A stretch of 64,000 nt of DNA. Origin: CAWAND01 sp963807065 (lineage in GTDB: Bacteria; Chloroflexota; Anaerolineae; Anaerolineales; E44-bin32). The stretch spans positions 310,001 through 374,000 of the forward strand of contig CAWDZQ010000001.1 in the NCBI GenBank assembly GCA_963807065.1, given 5' to 3'. Shown in pieces: positions 52,151 through 60,927 of this stretch; positions within the stretch are counted from its first letter, which is position 1; every line of letters begins with the position of its first letter. Position numbers and translations under genes: made by a program. The notes beneath the pieces are model-generated. The model was not told where the DNA came from, made no database searches, and worked only from the letters and a program-made list of their open reading frames with translations.

Positions 52151-52677
52151 GCCGAGCCGTGTGGCAACTCGTCGCCCGCTCGACGCGCCCGCATGAATTG
52201 CAAAGGGCCGAGCTCAGGCGTGCCCCCTGCTCCCAATCCGCGATGGGCCCGGGGAGGATGGCGAACAATGGATAGGCCTCGGGCGACAGGCTGCCCATGT
52301 GCGCCCAGAACATGCCGGGAACTCAAGGGGGTCAACTGAGCCATCAGATGCTCCGTTCGAATGCCGGCATTCGGCCAGTCGGCGTCATACTACCGGCTCC
52401 GGCCGACCCGCCGATCTTGGACGCGTCAATGCGATTCCCCCGGGGCCGCGGCTCGTTGTGGACCCCGAGCAGGCGGGCTGCCAGGGCGGGCGGCGGATCC
52501 AACTCATTCCTGAAGCGCCCCAGCTGAGGGTGCTGCCGGCAGCCGCGCATCCGGCTGTGGAGAAACTACCTGGGCCGAAAGCGCCTCTCGCCATGCCGCC
52601 ACCAAAGCCGCCGACTTTAGATGATTCGCATGGAGGGACCAAGCTCTCACGCGGACCTCCATTTCCAGCAGTGCCCC
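52151..52677. other. Gene-poor stretch, perhaps decayed coding DNA
   Basis: Several short open frames but none convincing. The best is 52110-52313 on the minus strand (67 codons, MFWAHMGSLSPEAYPLFAIL and a CNSC pair), which looks protein-like but has no Shine-Dalgarno and a stop just upstream; it may be a gene remnant. Confidence 0.4.
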
Positions 52678-53076
52678 TCAGACGGCCGGTCGCTCCTCCA
52701 TCAGGGCCATCAGATGCCCATCCGGGTCATTGAAAAATGTCATCCACAGTTCCCGGTCATCGGTTCGATGGACCACATGCGGCGAACCGACCATGGCCAC
52801 GCCAGCCGATTCCAGGGCGGCTGCCCTGGACTCCAGGTTCGGCGCTTTGAAATACAGCACCGAGGCGCGGTCCGGCTCTTCGGACGACTCGGGTTCTGCC
52901 AGCATTAAGCGAACCCCTTCGAGATCGAAGAAAGCCAGGCCGCCTGCCTGAAAGAGGAAGGACAACCCCAGCACGTCCCTATAGAACTCGATCGAACGCG
53001 ATATGTCCCTAACACTGATAGCAATTTGCCCCAGACCACTCAGGCCGGTCGCACCGGTTGGTGTTTCGGTCATCAT
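52678..53076 (-). CDS. VOC-family (glyoxalase-fold) protein
   Basis: 132 residues with two beta-alpha-beta-beta-beta units. QIAISVRDISRSIEFYRDVLGL is the N-terminal unit and FFNDPDGHLMALME the last strand with a metal-ligand Glu. Function not defined: the family covers isomerases, dioxygenases and resistance proteins. Confidence 0.88.
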   Translation of the reverse strand: MMTETPTGATGLSGLGQIAISVRDISRSIEFYRDVLGLSFLFQAGGLAFFDLEGVRLMLAEPESSEEPDRASVLYFKAPNLESRAAALESAGVAMVGSPHVVHRTDDRELWMTFFNDPDGHLMALMEERPAV

Positions 53077-53365
53077 GCACACATCCCTCTCTCGATCACT
53101 GGGATCAACGGGTGAAGATGGCTGGTCCTTGCCTCCATGAAAAAGCTCGTCGGATCACTCCGACGGATCTGGGTGCGAAGTACAGATCTGAGTCCGGACC
53201 CGCTTACTCTTGATCCATGCAGGTGGGAGAGCCGACCGATCACCAGGGCCGCCACTTCGTTGGATGCACCGTCTGAACGAAGATCACCGCCGGCCAGCCA
53301 GTTTTCCATCTGGGACATCGCCCTTCATACCTGGAGGGCTGAAGGTAGGAAAGTGCGGCTTCCCT

Positions 53366-53815
53366 TCAACGCGGCCTCCGAAATTCCTCGTAGCGGGCAA
53401 TAAGCCCTTGCGGGGGCAGGCTGGCAGTGATCTGGCCAATCACATCCAGGGGAAGATCTTCCAGCCGGCGAAAGCGGAGACAGGCCTTGCCCATGTTTAG
53501 CTTCTTGCCCGCCCGATGAAAACCCTCGGCCAAGGCCGCTTCCTGCATTGGATTGCTGTAGACACCCATCAGGTACAACGCAAAGTAGTTCTTCTGCGAT
53601 GCCAAAGCCATGTAGGTCAGAGGTTTCTTGTTGTAGGTTTCCGGGTAGGTCTCAAGCGGGATCTCGTAGGTGATCACGCCCCAGGTCATCAATTCCTGGT
53701 AGCCCTTGGGAAGATTGGCCAGGATAACTTCCCGAACTCTGGAGACCACCATCCGCTTTTCAGGAGTCAGTTCCCGAAGGTAGGCTTCTGCGTTCTTGGC
53801 GCTGCTGCTGACCAT
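53366..53815 (-). CDS. DUF1801 protein
   Basis: 149 residues, alpha/beta fold of the YdhG-like DUF1801 family: EAYLRELTPEKRMVVSRVRE, MTWGVITYEIP, and GKACLRFRRLEDLP near the end. Role unknown. ATG 53815 chosen; upstream open frame has no support. Confidence 0.82.
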   Translation of the reverse strand: MVSSSAKNAEAYLRELTPEKRMVVSRVREVILANLPKGYQELMTWGVITYEIPLETYPETYNKKPLTYMALASQKNYFALYLMGVYSNPMQEAALAEGFHRAGKKLNMGKACLRFRRLEDLPLDVIGQITASLPPQGLIARYEEFRRPR

Positions 53816-53914
53816 GACCGTCCTTTCGCGGGTAAGTATCCGGCGTGGCTGGCGTGGATGGTCGGGTTGGATTGACAACACGAGAGTTGGCAGATCTAAG
53901 TGGACCAACGCCGA

Positions 53915-54172
53915 TCAGGGATGGTGGAGCTCCCTGCCCTTGGCCGATCCGAACTTGGAGACTTCGACCACGCGTGCATCGGCCCGGACGATGGAAGGAA
54001 CCGTCAGCAATGCGCCACCCTCGTCATCCGCCTCGACGAATCCCCAACCGCAGTGCACACCCGTTTCGCAGCCCCATTCGAAGTAGTGCAAATAGCCCAT
54101 GGCATGGACTTCATTGATGACGAGCTGGCAGTTTTCTGCCGAATGGGGGGTTTCAACCATGTACCGGTTCAT
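53915..54172 (-). CDS. Small conserved hypothetical protein
   Basis: 85 residues, MNRYMVETPHSAENC start, WGCETGVHCGWGFVEAD core. It resembles small ferredoxin-like proteins of unknown role seen in many bacteria. Three cysteines are conserved-looking. ATG 54172 has GGAGG upstream. Confidence 0.7.
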   Translation of the reverse strand: MNRYMVETPHSAENCQLVINEVHAMGYLHYFEWGCETGVHCGWGFVEADDEGGALLTVPSIVRADARVVEVSKFGSAKGRELHHP

Positions 54173-54494
54173 GCATCGCCTCCTGCTTGAGGGACCTGGC
54201 GAATGAGACCCACGCAAGCGTCTCGACCCAGCCACATGCGGCCAATTCTAACACGCGAGCTGACGCGGACCGACGGGTTTGTGGTGCCTTTGTGTAGAGC
54301 TTGTGATTGACCGGCACCTCATGAGCTCGTTCAGGAAGGCAACTGGAGCCTGCGCCCAGCGCTAGGCCCCTCGCTCAAGGGTCATCTGCCTCGGCCCTAC
54401 CGTCCGACGGCCAGGTGGCCACCGAGAAGTCCGTGACGGCCGGATAGCCTGCCCGAGGTGCCCTGCACAGAAGGCTCTGACCACAGCCCAAACT

Positions 54495-55169
54495 TCAGCT
54501 CCCCACAAAACTGGTGATCTCTTCCAGTGGCTTCTTGGTTATCTTGGGCACCGCTGCATCCTCGGCCGGGAAACCCACGACCAGGAGCAAAAAGGGTGTT
54601 TCGTGCCCCGGGCGGTTGAGAATCCGGTTCAGGAACCCCATTGGGCTGGGGGTATGAGTCAGGCAAACCAGGCCGGCGAGATGCAGAGCAGCGATCAGGA
54701 AGCCGGTGGCGATTCCGACGGATTCCCTGGGATAGTAGTGCTTGACCTTGCGCCCGTCTGCTTGGACGCCATAGCTCTGACTGAACACGGCAATCAGATA
54801 CGGAGCGGTCTCCAGGTAGGGTTTGCGTTCATTCGTCCCCAGTGGGGCCAGCGCCTCGAGCCATACCTTCGGCGCTCGATGGTGGTAGAACTCGTGCTCC
54901 TCGGCTTCGGCTGCTTCCCGGATCTGTTGCTTCACGAAAGCATCCGATACGACCACAAAATGCCACGGCTGGAAGTTGGCCCCACTGGGAGCCGAGCCGG
55001 CTGTCGCCAGGCACGACCTGATCACCTCCAACGGCACCGGCCGATCGGAGAATTGGCGCACGCTCCGCCGGAGCCGCATCTGCTCCAGGAAACTGGAGGC
55101 ACGCAGCACCATTTCATCTGGAGGGTACTCTCGGTATCCCGTTAACGGGACGAACTCGGCTGTGTCCAT
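54495..55169 (-). CDS. Nitroreductase-family flavoprotein
   Basis: 224 residues. RRSVRQFSDRPVPLEVI and SAPSGANFQPWHFVVVSD are the FMN-binding N-terminal motifs; LVVGFPAEDAAVP is the usual C-terminal strand. It is closest in layout to the BluB/iodotyrosine-deiodinase-like branch. FMN-dependent reduction by NAD(P)H; substrate unknown. ATG 55169 has AGGAGG upstream. Palindrome copy 7 lies 83 bases before the start. Confidence 0.88.
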   Translation of the reverse strand: MDTAEFVPLTGYREYPPDEMVLRASSFLEQMRLRRSVRQFSDRPVPLEVIRSCLATAGSAPSGANFQPWHFVVVSDAFVKQQIREAAEAEEHEFYHHRAPKVWLEALAPLGTNERKPYLETAPYLIAVFSQSYGVQADGRKVKHYYPRESVGIATGFLIAALHLAGLVCLTHTPSPMGFLNRILNRPGHETPFLLLVVGFPAEDAAVPKITKKPLEEITSFVGS

Positions 55170-55251
55170 GCCTAACTCCTCCTCGGCGGCTGGTTCCGAA
55201 GGCCAACCTGTGCCCACCTGGGCGACACCGCAAAACCACGGACGGGACGCT

Positions 55252-55269
55252 TTGTGAAACTCTTCACAA
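55252..55269. promoter_or_regulatory. Rex/CRP-like palindrome, copy 7, upstream of the nitroreductase gene
   Basis: TTGTGA-aactct-TCACAA; it also fits the fuller Rex consensus TTGTGAA-N4-TTCACAA. A redox-sensing regulator would suit a flavin reductase gene. Confidence 0.7.
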
Positions 55270-55309
55270 TCATGACCTCTTGCCCCTCGCTCGGGGGCTC
55301 GCTTGTGCC

Positions 55310-56254
55310 TCACATGACCTGGAGCCGGGCCATCATCAGGATCAGTCCCGTCTGCGCCAATCCAGCCAATACGGCCAGGGCAAATCCCCTGAAGAGCCCG
55401 GCCTTGGCCCGCAGGGAGAACGCAAGCGCAGCCACGCCGAATACTAGAGCCACCGGCGCAAACAGTACGCCAACGGAGAGCCGCGCCAGGAAGGAGAAAG
55501 CCCAGTGCGCACCTGTCGTCAGCCAGGCGGCGGGGGCGGCCAGTCGATGGGTCGAGAGGCTGAGGCCGCAAGTGACCAGCGCCAGGGTCAGCAGCTCGAC
55601 GAAATAAACAGCCGGCAGGGGCCAAATGGGTTGCGCAGGAGCCAAACTTCCCCATACCCCCAGCGTTACGACGAGGGAAAAGCCGGCCCCGAGAATCACC
55701 ATCCAGCGCTCAAAACGATCCGCCGCCGACCCACCCCCGCCTAAGGTCGGCGCCCCAGCCGAGCCTGCGCCGCCTGCACTCAGCCGCTCTGCCGCTGTTC
55801 GAATCGACCCGGACTCGGCGGATAGATACGCTTGAAGCATAGGCAAGAGGCTGCCGTCCCGATCGAAGATGACCTTTGCACCGGCCATGAGCACGCTCGT
55901 GGTTCCCTCGTCTAACGGTTCGGCGAGCCACGACCAACTCGTAAGGCCGTATTCCACCTCAAGGCCCGAGGTGTGAACCACCCGCAAGCTTTGGACCTTC
56001 CCCCAGTCTTCTTCTTGGACGGAAACTACGGATCCCATGTGCTCGAGCCAACTGCGATCCGCGAGCAGGGCGCCTGGGTCCTCGACCAAGATCACCAGAT
56101 CGACGTCCGAACCGGGGCCGGCCTCGCCGCGCGCCCAAGACCCGACCAGCAGGATGCCCGCGATGTCCGACCGTGCCTCACCCCAAGTGCGCACGCTCTT
56201 GGAGAATGTAGCCAGGGCCGTGGAAGCCCCCCAATTCATGGAAGGTGTGTTCAC
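55310..56254 (-). CDS. Nucleotidyltransferase domain fused to a membrane domain
   Basis: 314 residues. Residues about 30-130 are a minimal nucleotidyltransferase: LLVGSWARGEAGPGSDVDLVIL holds the GS and DxD motifs. Residues about 185-310 hold four hydrophobic helices. Most proteins of this kind are short and soluble, and the join passes through a Gly/Ser/Ala-rich linker (about 158-180). What the enzyme transfers, and why at the membrane, is unknown. Confidence 0.78.
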   Translation of the reverse strand: MNTPSMNWGASTALATFSKSVRTWGEARSDIAGILLVGSWARGEAGPGSDVDLVILVEDPGALLADRSWLEHMGSVVSVQEEDWGKVQSLRVVHTSGLEVEYGLTSWSWLAEPLDEGTTSVLMAGAKVIFDRDGSLLPMLQAYLSAESGSIRTAAERLSAGGAGSAGAPTLGGGGSAADRFERWMVILGAGFSLVVTLGVWGSLAPAQPIWPLPAVYFVELLTLALVTCGLSLSTHRLAAPAAWLTTGAHWAFSFLARLSVGVLFAPVALVFGVAALAFSLRAKAGLFRGFALAVLAGLAQTGLILMMARLQVM

Positions 56255-56281
56255 GTCGTCGGTCGCGCTCCCTCGTTGGCC

Positions 56282-56797
56282 CTACAGCGGGTCCGGTGCC
56301 CGGCCCACCCACGCCGGCGCCTCGCCGTAGGTCTGCCCCAGGATGTGATTGAGCTGGGCTGCGTGATCCTGTACGTGACGCATGTTGTAGATCAGCAGTT
56401 CAGCAAACGACACGCTCCCCCAAGAGAAATTACAAATTCGCTTTGCCGCCTCATTGGTCAGCGAGGAAAGCGTGACCCGGCACTTTTCATGGCAGTGCAC
56501 CAGATAGTCCGTCAATGCACTTTGGTCGATGGGGGTCGCAGGCATTGCCCCGGCGGGATCGAGCTCCTCCATGCCAAATGGGTCGGGCGGGGCAAAGCCT
56601 TCTACCGATCCACTGAGATACAGGTCCAACCAGAACAACGTGTGGTAAACGACATACCAAAGCTCGGGCAATTGACTGCGGTCGACCAGCCGGTCCTCGG
56701 GAATTGCCTTCAGGGCGTGGTCCAACATATCGATGGCGGCGCCGAACTGGGACCAGATGATGCTCTTCCATTCAGAATCCACGCGTGACCTCCTCAC
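56282..56797 (-). CDS. DinB-like four-helix protein
   Basis: 171 residues. Three histidines placed as in DinB/YfiT metal sites: VVYHTLFWLD and MRHVQDHAAQLNHIL. The family includes thiol-dependent transferases. Function unknown. Start is ATG 56797 or a nearby GTG. Confidence 0.8.
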   Translation of the reverse strand: MRRSRVDSEWKSIIWSQFGAAIDMLDHALKAIPEDRLVDRSQLPELWYVVYHTLFWLDLYLSGSVEGFAPPDPFGMEELDPAGAMPATPIDQSALTDYLVHCHEKCRVTLSSLTNEAAKRICNFSWGSVSFAELLIYNMRHVQDHAAQLNHILGQTYGEAPAWVGRAPDPL

Positions 56798-56880
56798 TTG
56801 AGCGTCTCATATCCCCTGACCCGCCCAATTTCGGACATCCACCACCATTATGCCTCATGCCCGGGGGGACACACAAAGAA

Positions 56881-56907
56881 GTCCGCCGGGACGGGGCCCC
56901 GGCGGAC
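56881..56907 (-). terminator. Intrinsic terminator after the small membrane protein gene
   Basis: Arms GTCCGCCGG and CCGGCGGAC in a GC-rich hairpin, followed on the minus strand by TTCTTTGTG. It lies 44 bases past the stop at 56951. Confidence 0.65.
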
Positions 56908-56950
56908 ACACACCGCCTTAAATTGAGTGGAACACGCGCCGAGGCCGAAC

Positions 56951-57343
56951 TCAGGCGACGTAGGCCATCGGCAAGAGCCAGCCGAACCCGACAATGTGCA
57001 AGATATGCAGGGCGGTGAAGTCTGCCAAACCGCGCATCTTGAAGACCACAGCTGCCAGAATCTCCAGCGCCACCCCAATCCCCACCGCCAGGAGCAGGAA
57101 GGATCGCGATGCGCTTGGCGATCCCGCCCCGCCCATCCATTGGTAGACGAGCACGCCGATGATCCCAACGACCAGACCCACTCCAGCGAAGAAAATGGCC
57201 GTGTCCCAGCGCGCCGCAGCCAAGCCCTTGGCCGCCAGCTGATCGGGTGTGGTCAGGGCGTTGGCACGCGCGAAGGCGTACACACCCGAAATGGCCGCCA
57301 CACCCACAATCAGAATGACCGAACGTACAAGCGCAGTCGACAT
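56951..57343 (-). CDS. Hypothetical four-helix membrane protein
   Basis: 130 residues, four hydrophobic helices (about 5-25, 48-70, 80-100, 108-128). No charged motif in the membrane. Family not recognised. Confidence 0.7.
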   Translation of the reverse strand: MSTALVRSVILIVGVAAISGVYAFARANALTTPDQLAAKGLAAARWDTAIFFAGVGLVVGIIGVLVYQWMGGAGSPSASRSFLLLAVGIGVALEILAAVVFKMRGLADFTALHILHIVGFGWLLPMAYVA

Positions 57344-57540
57344 GGAAATCTCCCGAGACCCCCGCGTAGGTTGTCATCATGCGGGACAGATCTCATCCAG
57401 CGCAGTCTCAGCATAGATCCTGGCAACTGCGCAGCCCAGTGATAAGTGTCCGTGGCTGTTGCGACAATTTACGCCCCGTCTTCTGGGCCCTTGCCAACCG
57501 GCTCACTGGCGGGCGTCTGAGCATACGCTTGTGAAAGAGG

Positions 57541-57951
57541 TTAGCCATCTTGGGGACCGACGGCCATGTGCGGGTTCCAGGCGATTTCCCACAGGTGGCC
57601 GTCCGGATCGGCAAAATAGCCCGAGTAACCGCCCCAATCCGTGTCACACGCGGGCCGAACGAGACGGCCCCCGGCGCCGACCGCTTCGCTCAGCAGCCGA
57701 TCAACCTCGGCCTTGGACTCTACGTTGTGAGCCAAGGCAACTCCTCGGAAGCCGTCCCCCTCAGCCGCCACACCGGCGTCGGCGGCCAAATCATCCCAGC
57801 CGTACAGCCCAAGCCAGCTGCCGTTCAGCGAGAAGAACGCCACATCGCCTTGCAGCGGGAGACGGGGAAGGCCCAATCCCTGCTCGTAAAATCTGGCGGC
57901 GCGTTCAAGATCGCGTGTCCCCAGGGTGATCATGCTGATTCGTGGTTTCAT
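57541..57951 (-). CDS. VOC-family (glyoxalase-fold) protein
   Basis: 136 residues. ISMITLGTRDLERAARFYEQGLGL at the N-terminus and YFADPDGHLWEIAWNPH at the C-terminus mark the two halves, with a metal-ligand Glu. WGGYSGYF is typical of the subgroup annotated as glyoxalase/bleomycin resistance-like. ATG 57951 chosen. Confidence 0.9.
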   Translation of the reverse strand: MKPRISMITLGTRDLERAARFYEQGLGLPRLPLQGDVAFFSLNGSWLGLYGWDDLAADAGVAAEGDGFRGVALAHNVESKAEVDRLLSEAVGAGGRLVRPACDTDWGGYSGYFADPDGHLWEIAWNPHMAVGPQDG

Positions 57952-58017
57952 CGCCCTGCCCACCACTCTCGCCTTTCGACCACCGGATTGCGGTATCGGC
58001 CACGCTGGCGCCAAAAC

Positions 58018-58446
58018 TTATGCTTCAAGAAGGGCCTTCAAGTTCTCGAGCACGCTGCTCCAGTTTTGGCTGGAATGATCTGCCTCGTCCTGTGAGGCGT
58101 TGTTGTCCTGGATCACCCTGAGGTGTGTTGATTGACCCTCGGGTGTCAGCTCATAGGTCACGGTCTTGTAGTAGGCTGGCTCGTCCGGCACGCCGGACAG
58201 CGCGCTCCAAAACGTGCTCACCAATCGGCGCCCCGGCTCGACTTCCAACACGACGCCCTTGTCCTCATAAGATTTTCCCTGCCAGATGCCACGGTAAATG
58301 ACGGGGCTGCCGGGCTGCCAATCGGTCTCAACCCGGGTGCCAAACAGGTACTTCTCGATCAAATCGGGCTCGGTGAGCGCCTGCCAAACTTTGTCGGGGG
58401 TTGCGTGAATCACGACCTCGGCCTGTGCGATCAGTGTGTCGGTCAT
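58018..58446 (-). CDS. SRPBCC (AHSA1-like) protein
   Basis: 142 residues with the START/Bet v1 fold: VIHATPDKVWQALTEPDLIEKYLFG is the family signature. It binds hydrophobic ligands or acts as an Hsp90 activator-like domain; role unknown. Such genes often follow an ArsR-type repressor, but none is here. It has an unusually good promoter with a palindrome in the spacer. ATG 58446 has GGGAGG upstream. Confidence 0.88.
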   Translation of the reverse strand: MTDTLIAQAEVVIHATPDKVWQALTEPDLIEKYLFGTRVETDWQPGSPVIYRGIWQGKSYEDKGVVLEVEPGRRLVSTFWSALSGVPDEPAYYKTVTYELTPEGQSTHLRVIQDNNASQDEADHSSQNWSSVLENLKALLEA

Positions 58447-58480
58447 GGTGCACCTCCCAATCGGAACCATCCGTCTCAGC

Positions 58481-58509
58481 ATTATATTCGAACAAGTGTT
58501 CTGTTTCAA
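58481..58509 (-). promoter_or_regulatory. Strong sigma-70-type promoter of the SRPBCC gene
   Basis: Minus strand TTGAAA (58504-58509), 17-base spacer, TATAAT (58481-58486). Start near 58474, about 28 bases before the ATG. Confidence 0.85.
58489..58502 (-). promoter_or_regulatory. LexA-like palindrome inside the promoter spacer
   Basis: CGAAC-AAGT-GTTCT on the plus strand (GAAC-N4-GTTC), which matches the Gram-positive type SOS box CGAAC-N4-GTTCG except for the last base. Placed between the -35 and -10 boxes, a bound repressor would block polymerase. Confidence 0.55.
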
Positions 58510-58607
58510 GTTTGAATGCTTGAGACGAATGCCGGCACCGCGATGCCTTGGAAGGGTGATGGGGGATCAAACCTGGGATGGCTCGGCCAGCAGACGGTTG
58601 AGGGGTG

Positions 58608-59429
58608 TCAATCGTCGCCAGCGCGGCGCAGGTCAGCCGCCAGGCGCAGGGCGTCCTGAGCCGCTTGGCTGTCACCCAGCGCTAAGAGATTCTCGGCCAA
58701 CTCATCGAAGACAAAGGGGTCGGGCGACCGACTCGCCTCTCCCTCCGCCTCGAGGTCTCTCAAAATGGTCATGGCTTCAGAGTGTCGCCCCAGTGAGCGG
58801 AGGCAGCGAGCGACGGACCAACGTGCGATCTGGATCTGACGCGGTTTGCCCCGGGCCTCCCAAGCTTCCAATGCCTGCTCGAAGGTCGATAGTGCCTCTT
58901 CCAAGCACCCAAAGTCGTGCAAATCCCAGGCCATGTTGTTCAGAAGAGCAGGCACCAGCGAGAGGGCTTTGGGATCCTGCGAGCCGTTCGCTAGCTCGAG
59001 TCCCCGCCGGTTCCACGCCTCGGCTTCAGGCGTGCCGGCCAAGGTGATAGCCACCATGTGGGCGGCATCCACCGCCAGACCTTCTTGGCCGGCCGACACC
59101 GCCGCTTCCAAGGCTTGTTGGAAGAGCCCGCGGGCCTTCTTCCGGTCCCCGCTTGAGTTGAAGGCTCGTCCTCGTTCTAGAAGGTAGCGGATTTGTGGCC
59201 GGCTTCCTGCCCCGCCAAGGTCCCCCTCGACCTGGTCCAGCAGATGGTGGGCCCCTTCGAAATCGTCCTGCAGGCCCCGCGCCCGCGCCACCTGGGTCAA
59301 GAGTTCGAGCCGGTCATCGCCGGCGGCTTCGGCCATCGCTCTCCGAAAGGCCGCCTCGCTTTCGCAGAATCTTCGTACTCCCAATAGGTATCGATGTTCA
59401 ACGGCTTCGGCTCACTGACCCGATCCAAC
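58608..59429 (-). CDS. Tetratricopeptide-repeat protein, probably frameshifted near the N-terminus
   Basis: The main frame (to TTG 59384) has about six TPR-like helix pairs, for example ARGLFQQALEAAVSAGQ and EALSTFEQALEAWEARG, a protein-interaction fold. The assumed TTG start is poor. In another frame just upstream, reading LDRVSEPKPLNIDTYWEYED, the sequence looks like the true N-terminus of this family. Adding one A at the AAA run (59360-59362) joins WEYEDSAK to SEAAFRRAM. So the real gene probably starts near 59429. Confidence 0.65.
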
Positions 59430-59525
59430 CATTTTCTGGTTCTGGTCTCCCGTATGCGTTGTCAGAAGTCTCGCGGCGGCTGCTTTCCCCAGACCTGTGG
59501 CGGCGGACAACCCGGCCGGGGGGAC

Positions 59526-60911
59526 CTAGGGTGCGCCCCCGCCCCAAATCGTCTCGTAGAGCAGGAACAGATTCAGAGCCACAATCAACGCGGCCACGAT
59601 CCAGGCGATAAAGGTTGTGATTTTGCGATTGACCAACACCCCCATCAGCTTCTTGTCGGACGAAAACACCACCAGAGGAATGATGGCAAACGGCAGACCG
59701 AAGCTCAGAATGACCTGGCTCAACACCAGCGTGTTGGTCGGATCGAGCTTGAGTCCGATCACTATGAAGGACGGCAGCATGGTCATCAGGCGCCGGATCC
59801 ACAAGGGAATCTTGCGGTGAATGAAGCCCTGCATGATGATCTGGCCAGCCATCGTGCCCACCGTAGATGATGAGTGCCCCGAGGCCAGGAGCGAGATGGC
59901 GAAGACCATGCTGGCAGCGCCCCCCAACAAGGGCTCGAGGGTTCGGTGGGCTTCCTCGATGGAGGCGATACTGCTCAGCCCGTGAGTATAAAAGGTCGAC
60001 GCGGCCATGATCAGCATGGCGGCGTTGACCAGGCCGGCGATCGTCATGGCGATCAGAATGTCGGCCACTTCGAATTTAAATAGGCGACGCAGCTTCTCCG
60101 GCTCTCGGGTGACAATCCGTCCTTGGGTCAGCCCGGAATGGAGGAAGATGGCGTGGGGCATCACCGTCGCACCCAGGATGCCGGTCGCCAGCAGAATGCT
60201 CTCCGGCCCGGCGAAGGCGGGGACCACCGAGTGGATGGCGATCGCCCCCCAATCCGGCTTGTCGATGATGGTTTCAATCAGGTAGCACACGGCGATGACA
60301 CCCACCAAAGCGGTGATCAGGGCTTCAAGCGGCCTGAAGCCGCCGTGCTCCAGCAGGAGCACTACCAACGTTAGAAAGCCCATCAGGATGGCGGGAATCA
60401 ACAGGTCCGGAAGTCCGATGGCGGTGCCGATGGTGATGAACAGACCGGGAAAGAGCAGGTAGACGCCCAGGGCGGCGCCCAAAAACTCGGCCAAGTCGGT
60501 GGCCATGGCCACCAATTCCATCATGATCCACATCGCCACCGTCGCCCAGGGCGGATAGTGGTCGCGCATCATCTCCGCCAGATTCCTGCCGGTGGCGATG
60601 CCGAGCTTGGCCGACATGGATTGGATCAGCATGGCCATGAAGTTACTGGCGAACACTACCCACACCAGGGTGTAGCCGAATTTGGCGCCGGACTGAATGT
60701 TGGTGGCGTAGTTGCCCGGGTCGATGTAGGCCACGGCGGCGATAAATGCTGGGCCCATGAACGGTAGCAGCCGCTTGATGATGTTCTTTTCTACCCGGCC
60801 TTCCAGGATTTCCTGTGCGGCCGTGACCGTCCCAACGTCCGCCGGACCGTGACGAGGCTCTGGTTGGTCCAAGGGCTGCTCCACGGCAGGTGACGGTTGA
60901 AGATCAGGCAT
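59526..60911 (-). CDS. mntH: NRAMP-type manganese/iron transporter
   Basis: 461 residues, eleven predicted helices. Proton-driven uptake of Mn2+ (or Fe2+). Helix 1 has DPGNYATNIQSGAKFGY with the metal-binding Asp and Asn; helix 6 has MPHAIFLHSG with the metal-contact Met and His. The ATG at 60911 follows the DtxR-type gene by 16 bases, so the two form an operon under the operator at 61621. Confidence 0.93.
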   Translation of the reverse strand: MPDLQPSPAVEQPLDQPEPRHGPADVGTVTAAQEILEGRVEKNIIKRLLPFMGPAFIAAVAYIDPGNYATNIQSGAKFGYTLVWVVFASNFMAMLIQSMSAKLGIATGRNLAEMMRDHYPPWATVAMWIMMELVAMATDLAEFLGAALGVYLLFPGLFITIGTAIGLPDLLIPAILMGFLTLVVLLLEHGGFRPLEALITALVGVIAVCYLIETIIDKPDWGAIAIHSVVPAFAGPESILLATGILGATVMPHAIFLHSGLTQGRIVTREPEKLRRLFKFEVADILIAMTIAGLVNAAMLIMAASTFYTHGLSSIASIEEAHRTLEPLLGGAASMVFAISLLASGHSSSTVGTMAGQIIMQGFIHRKIPLWIRRLMTMLPSFIVIGLKLDPTNTLVLSQVILSFGLPFAIIPLVVFSSDKKLMGVLVNRKITTFIAWIVAALIVALNLFLLYETIWGGGAP

Positions 60912-60927
60912 AACCCAACCTCGTACT

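Noticed and set aside
54495..55655. 386-codon version of the nitroreductase gene
   Set aside because: The N-terminal 160 codons are unlike any protein; the ATG at 55169 with a strong Shine-Dalgarno is the natural start.
57530..57545. Half-site TTGTGAA as a further copy
   Set aside because: No second arm follows.
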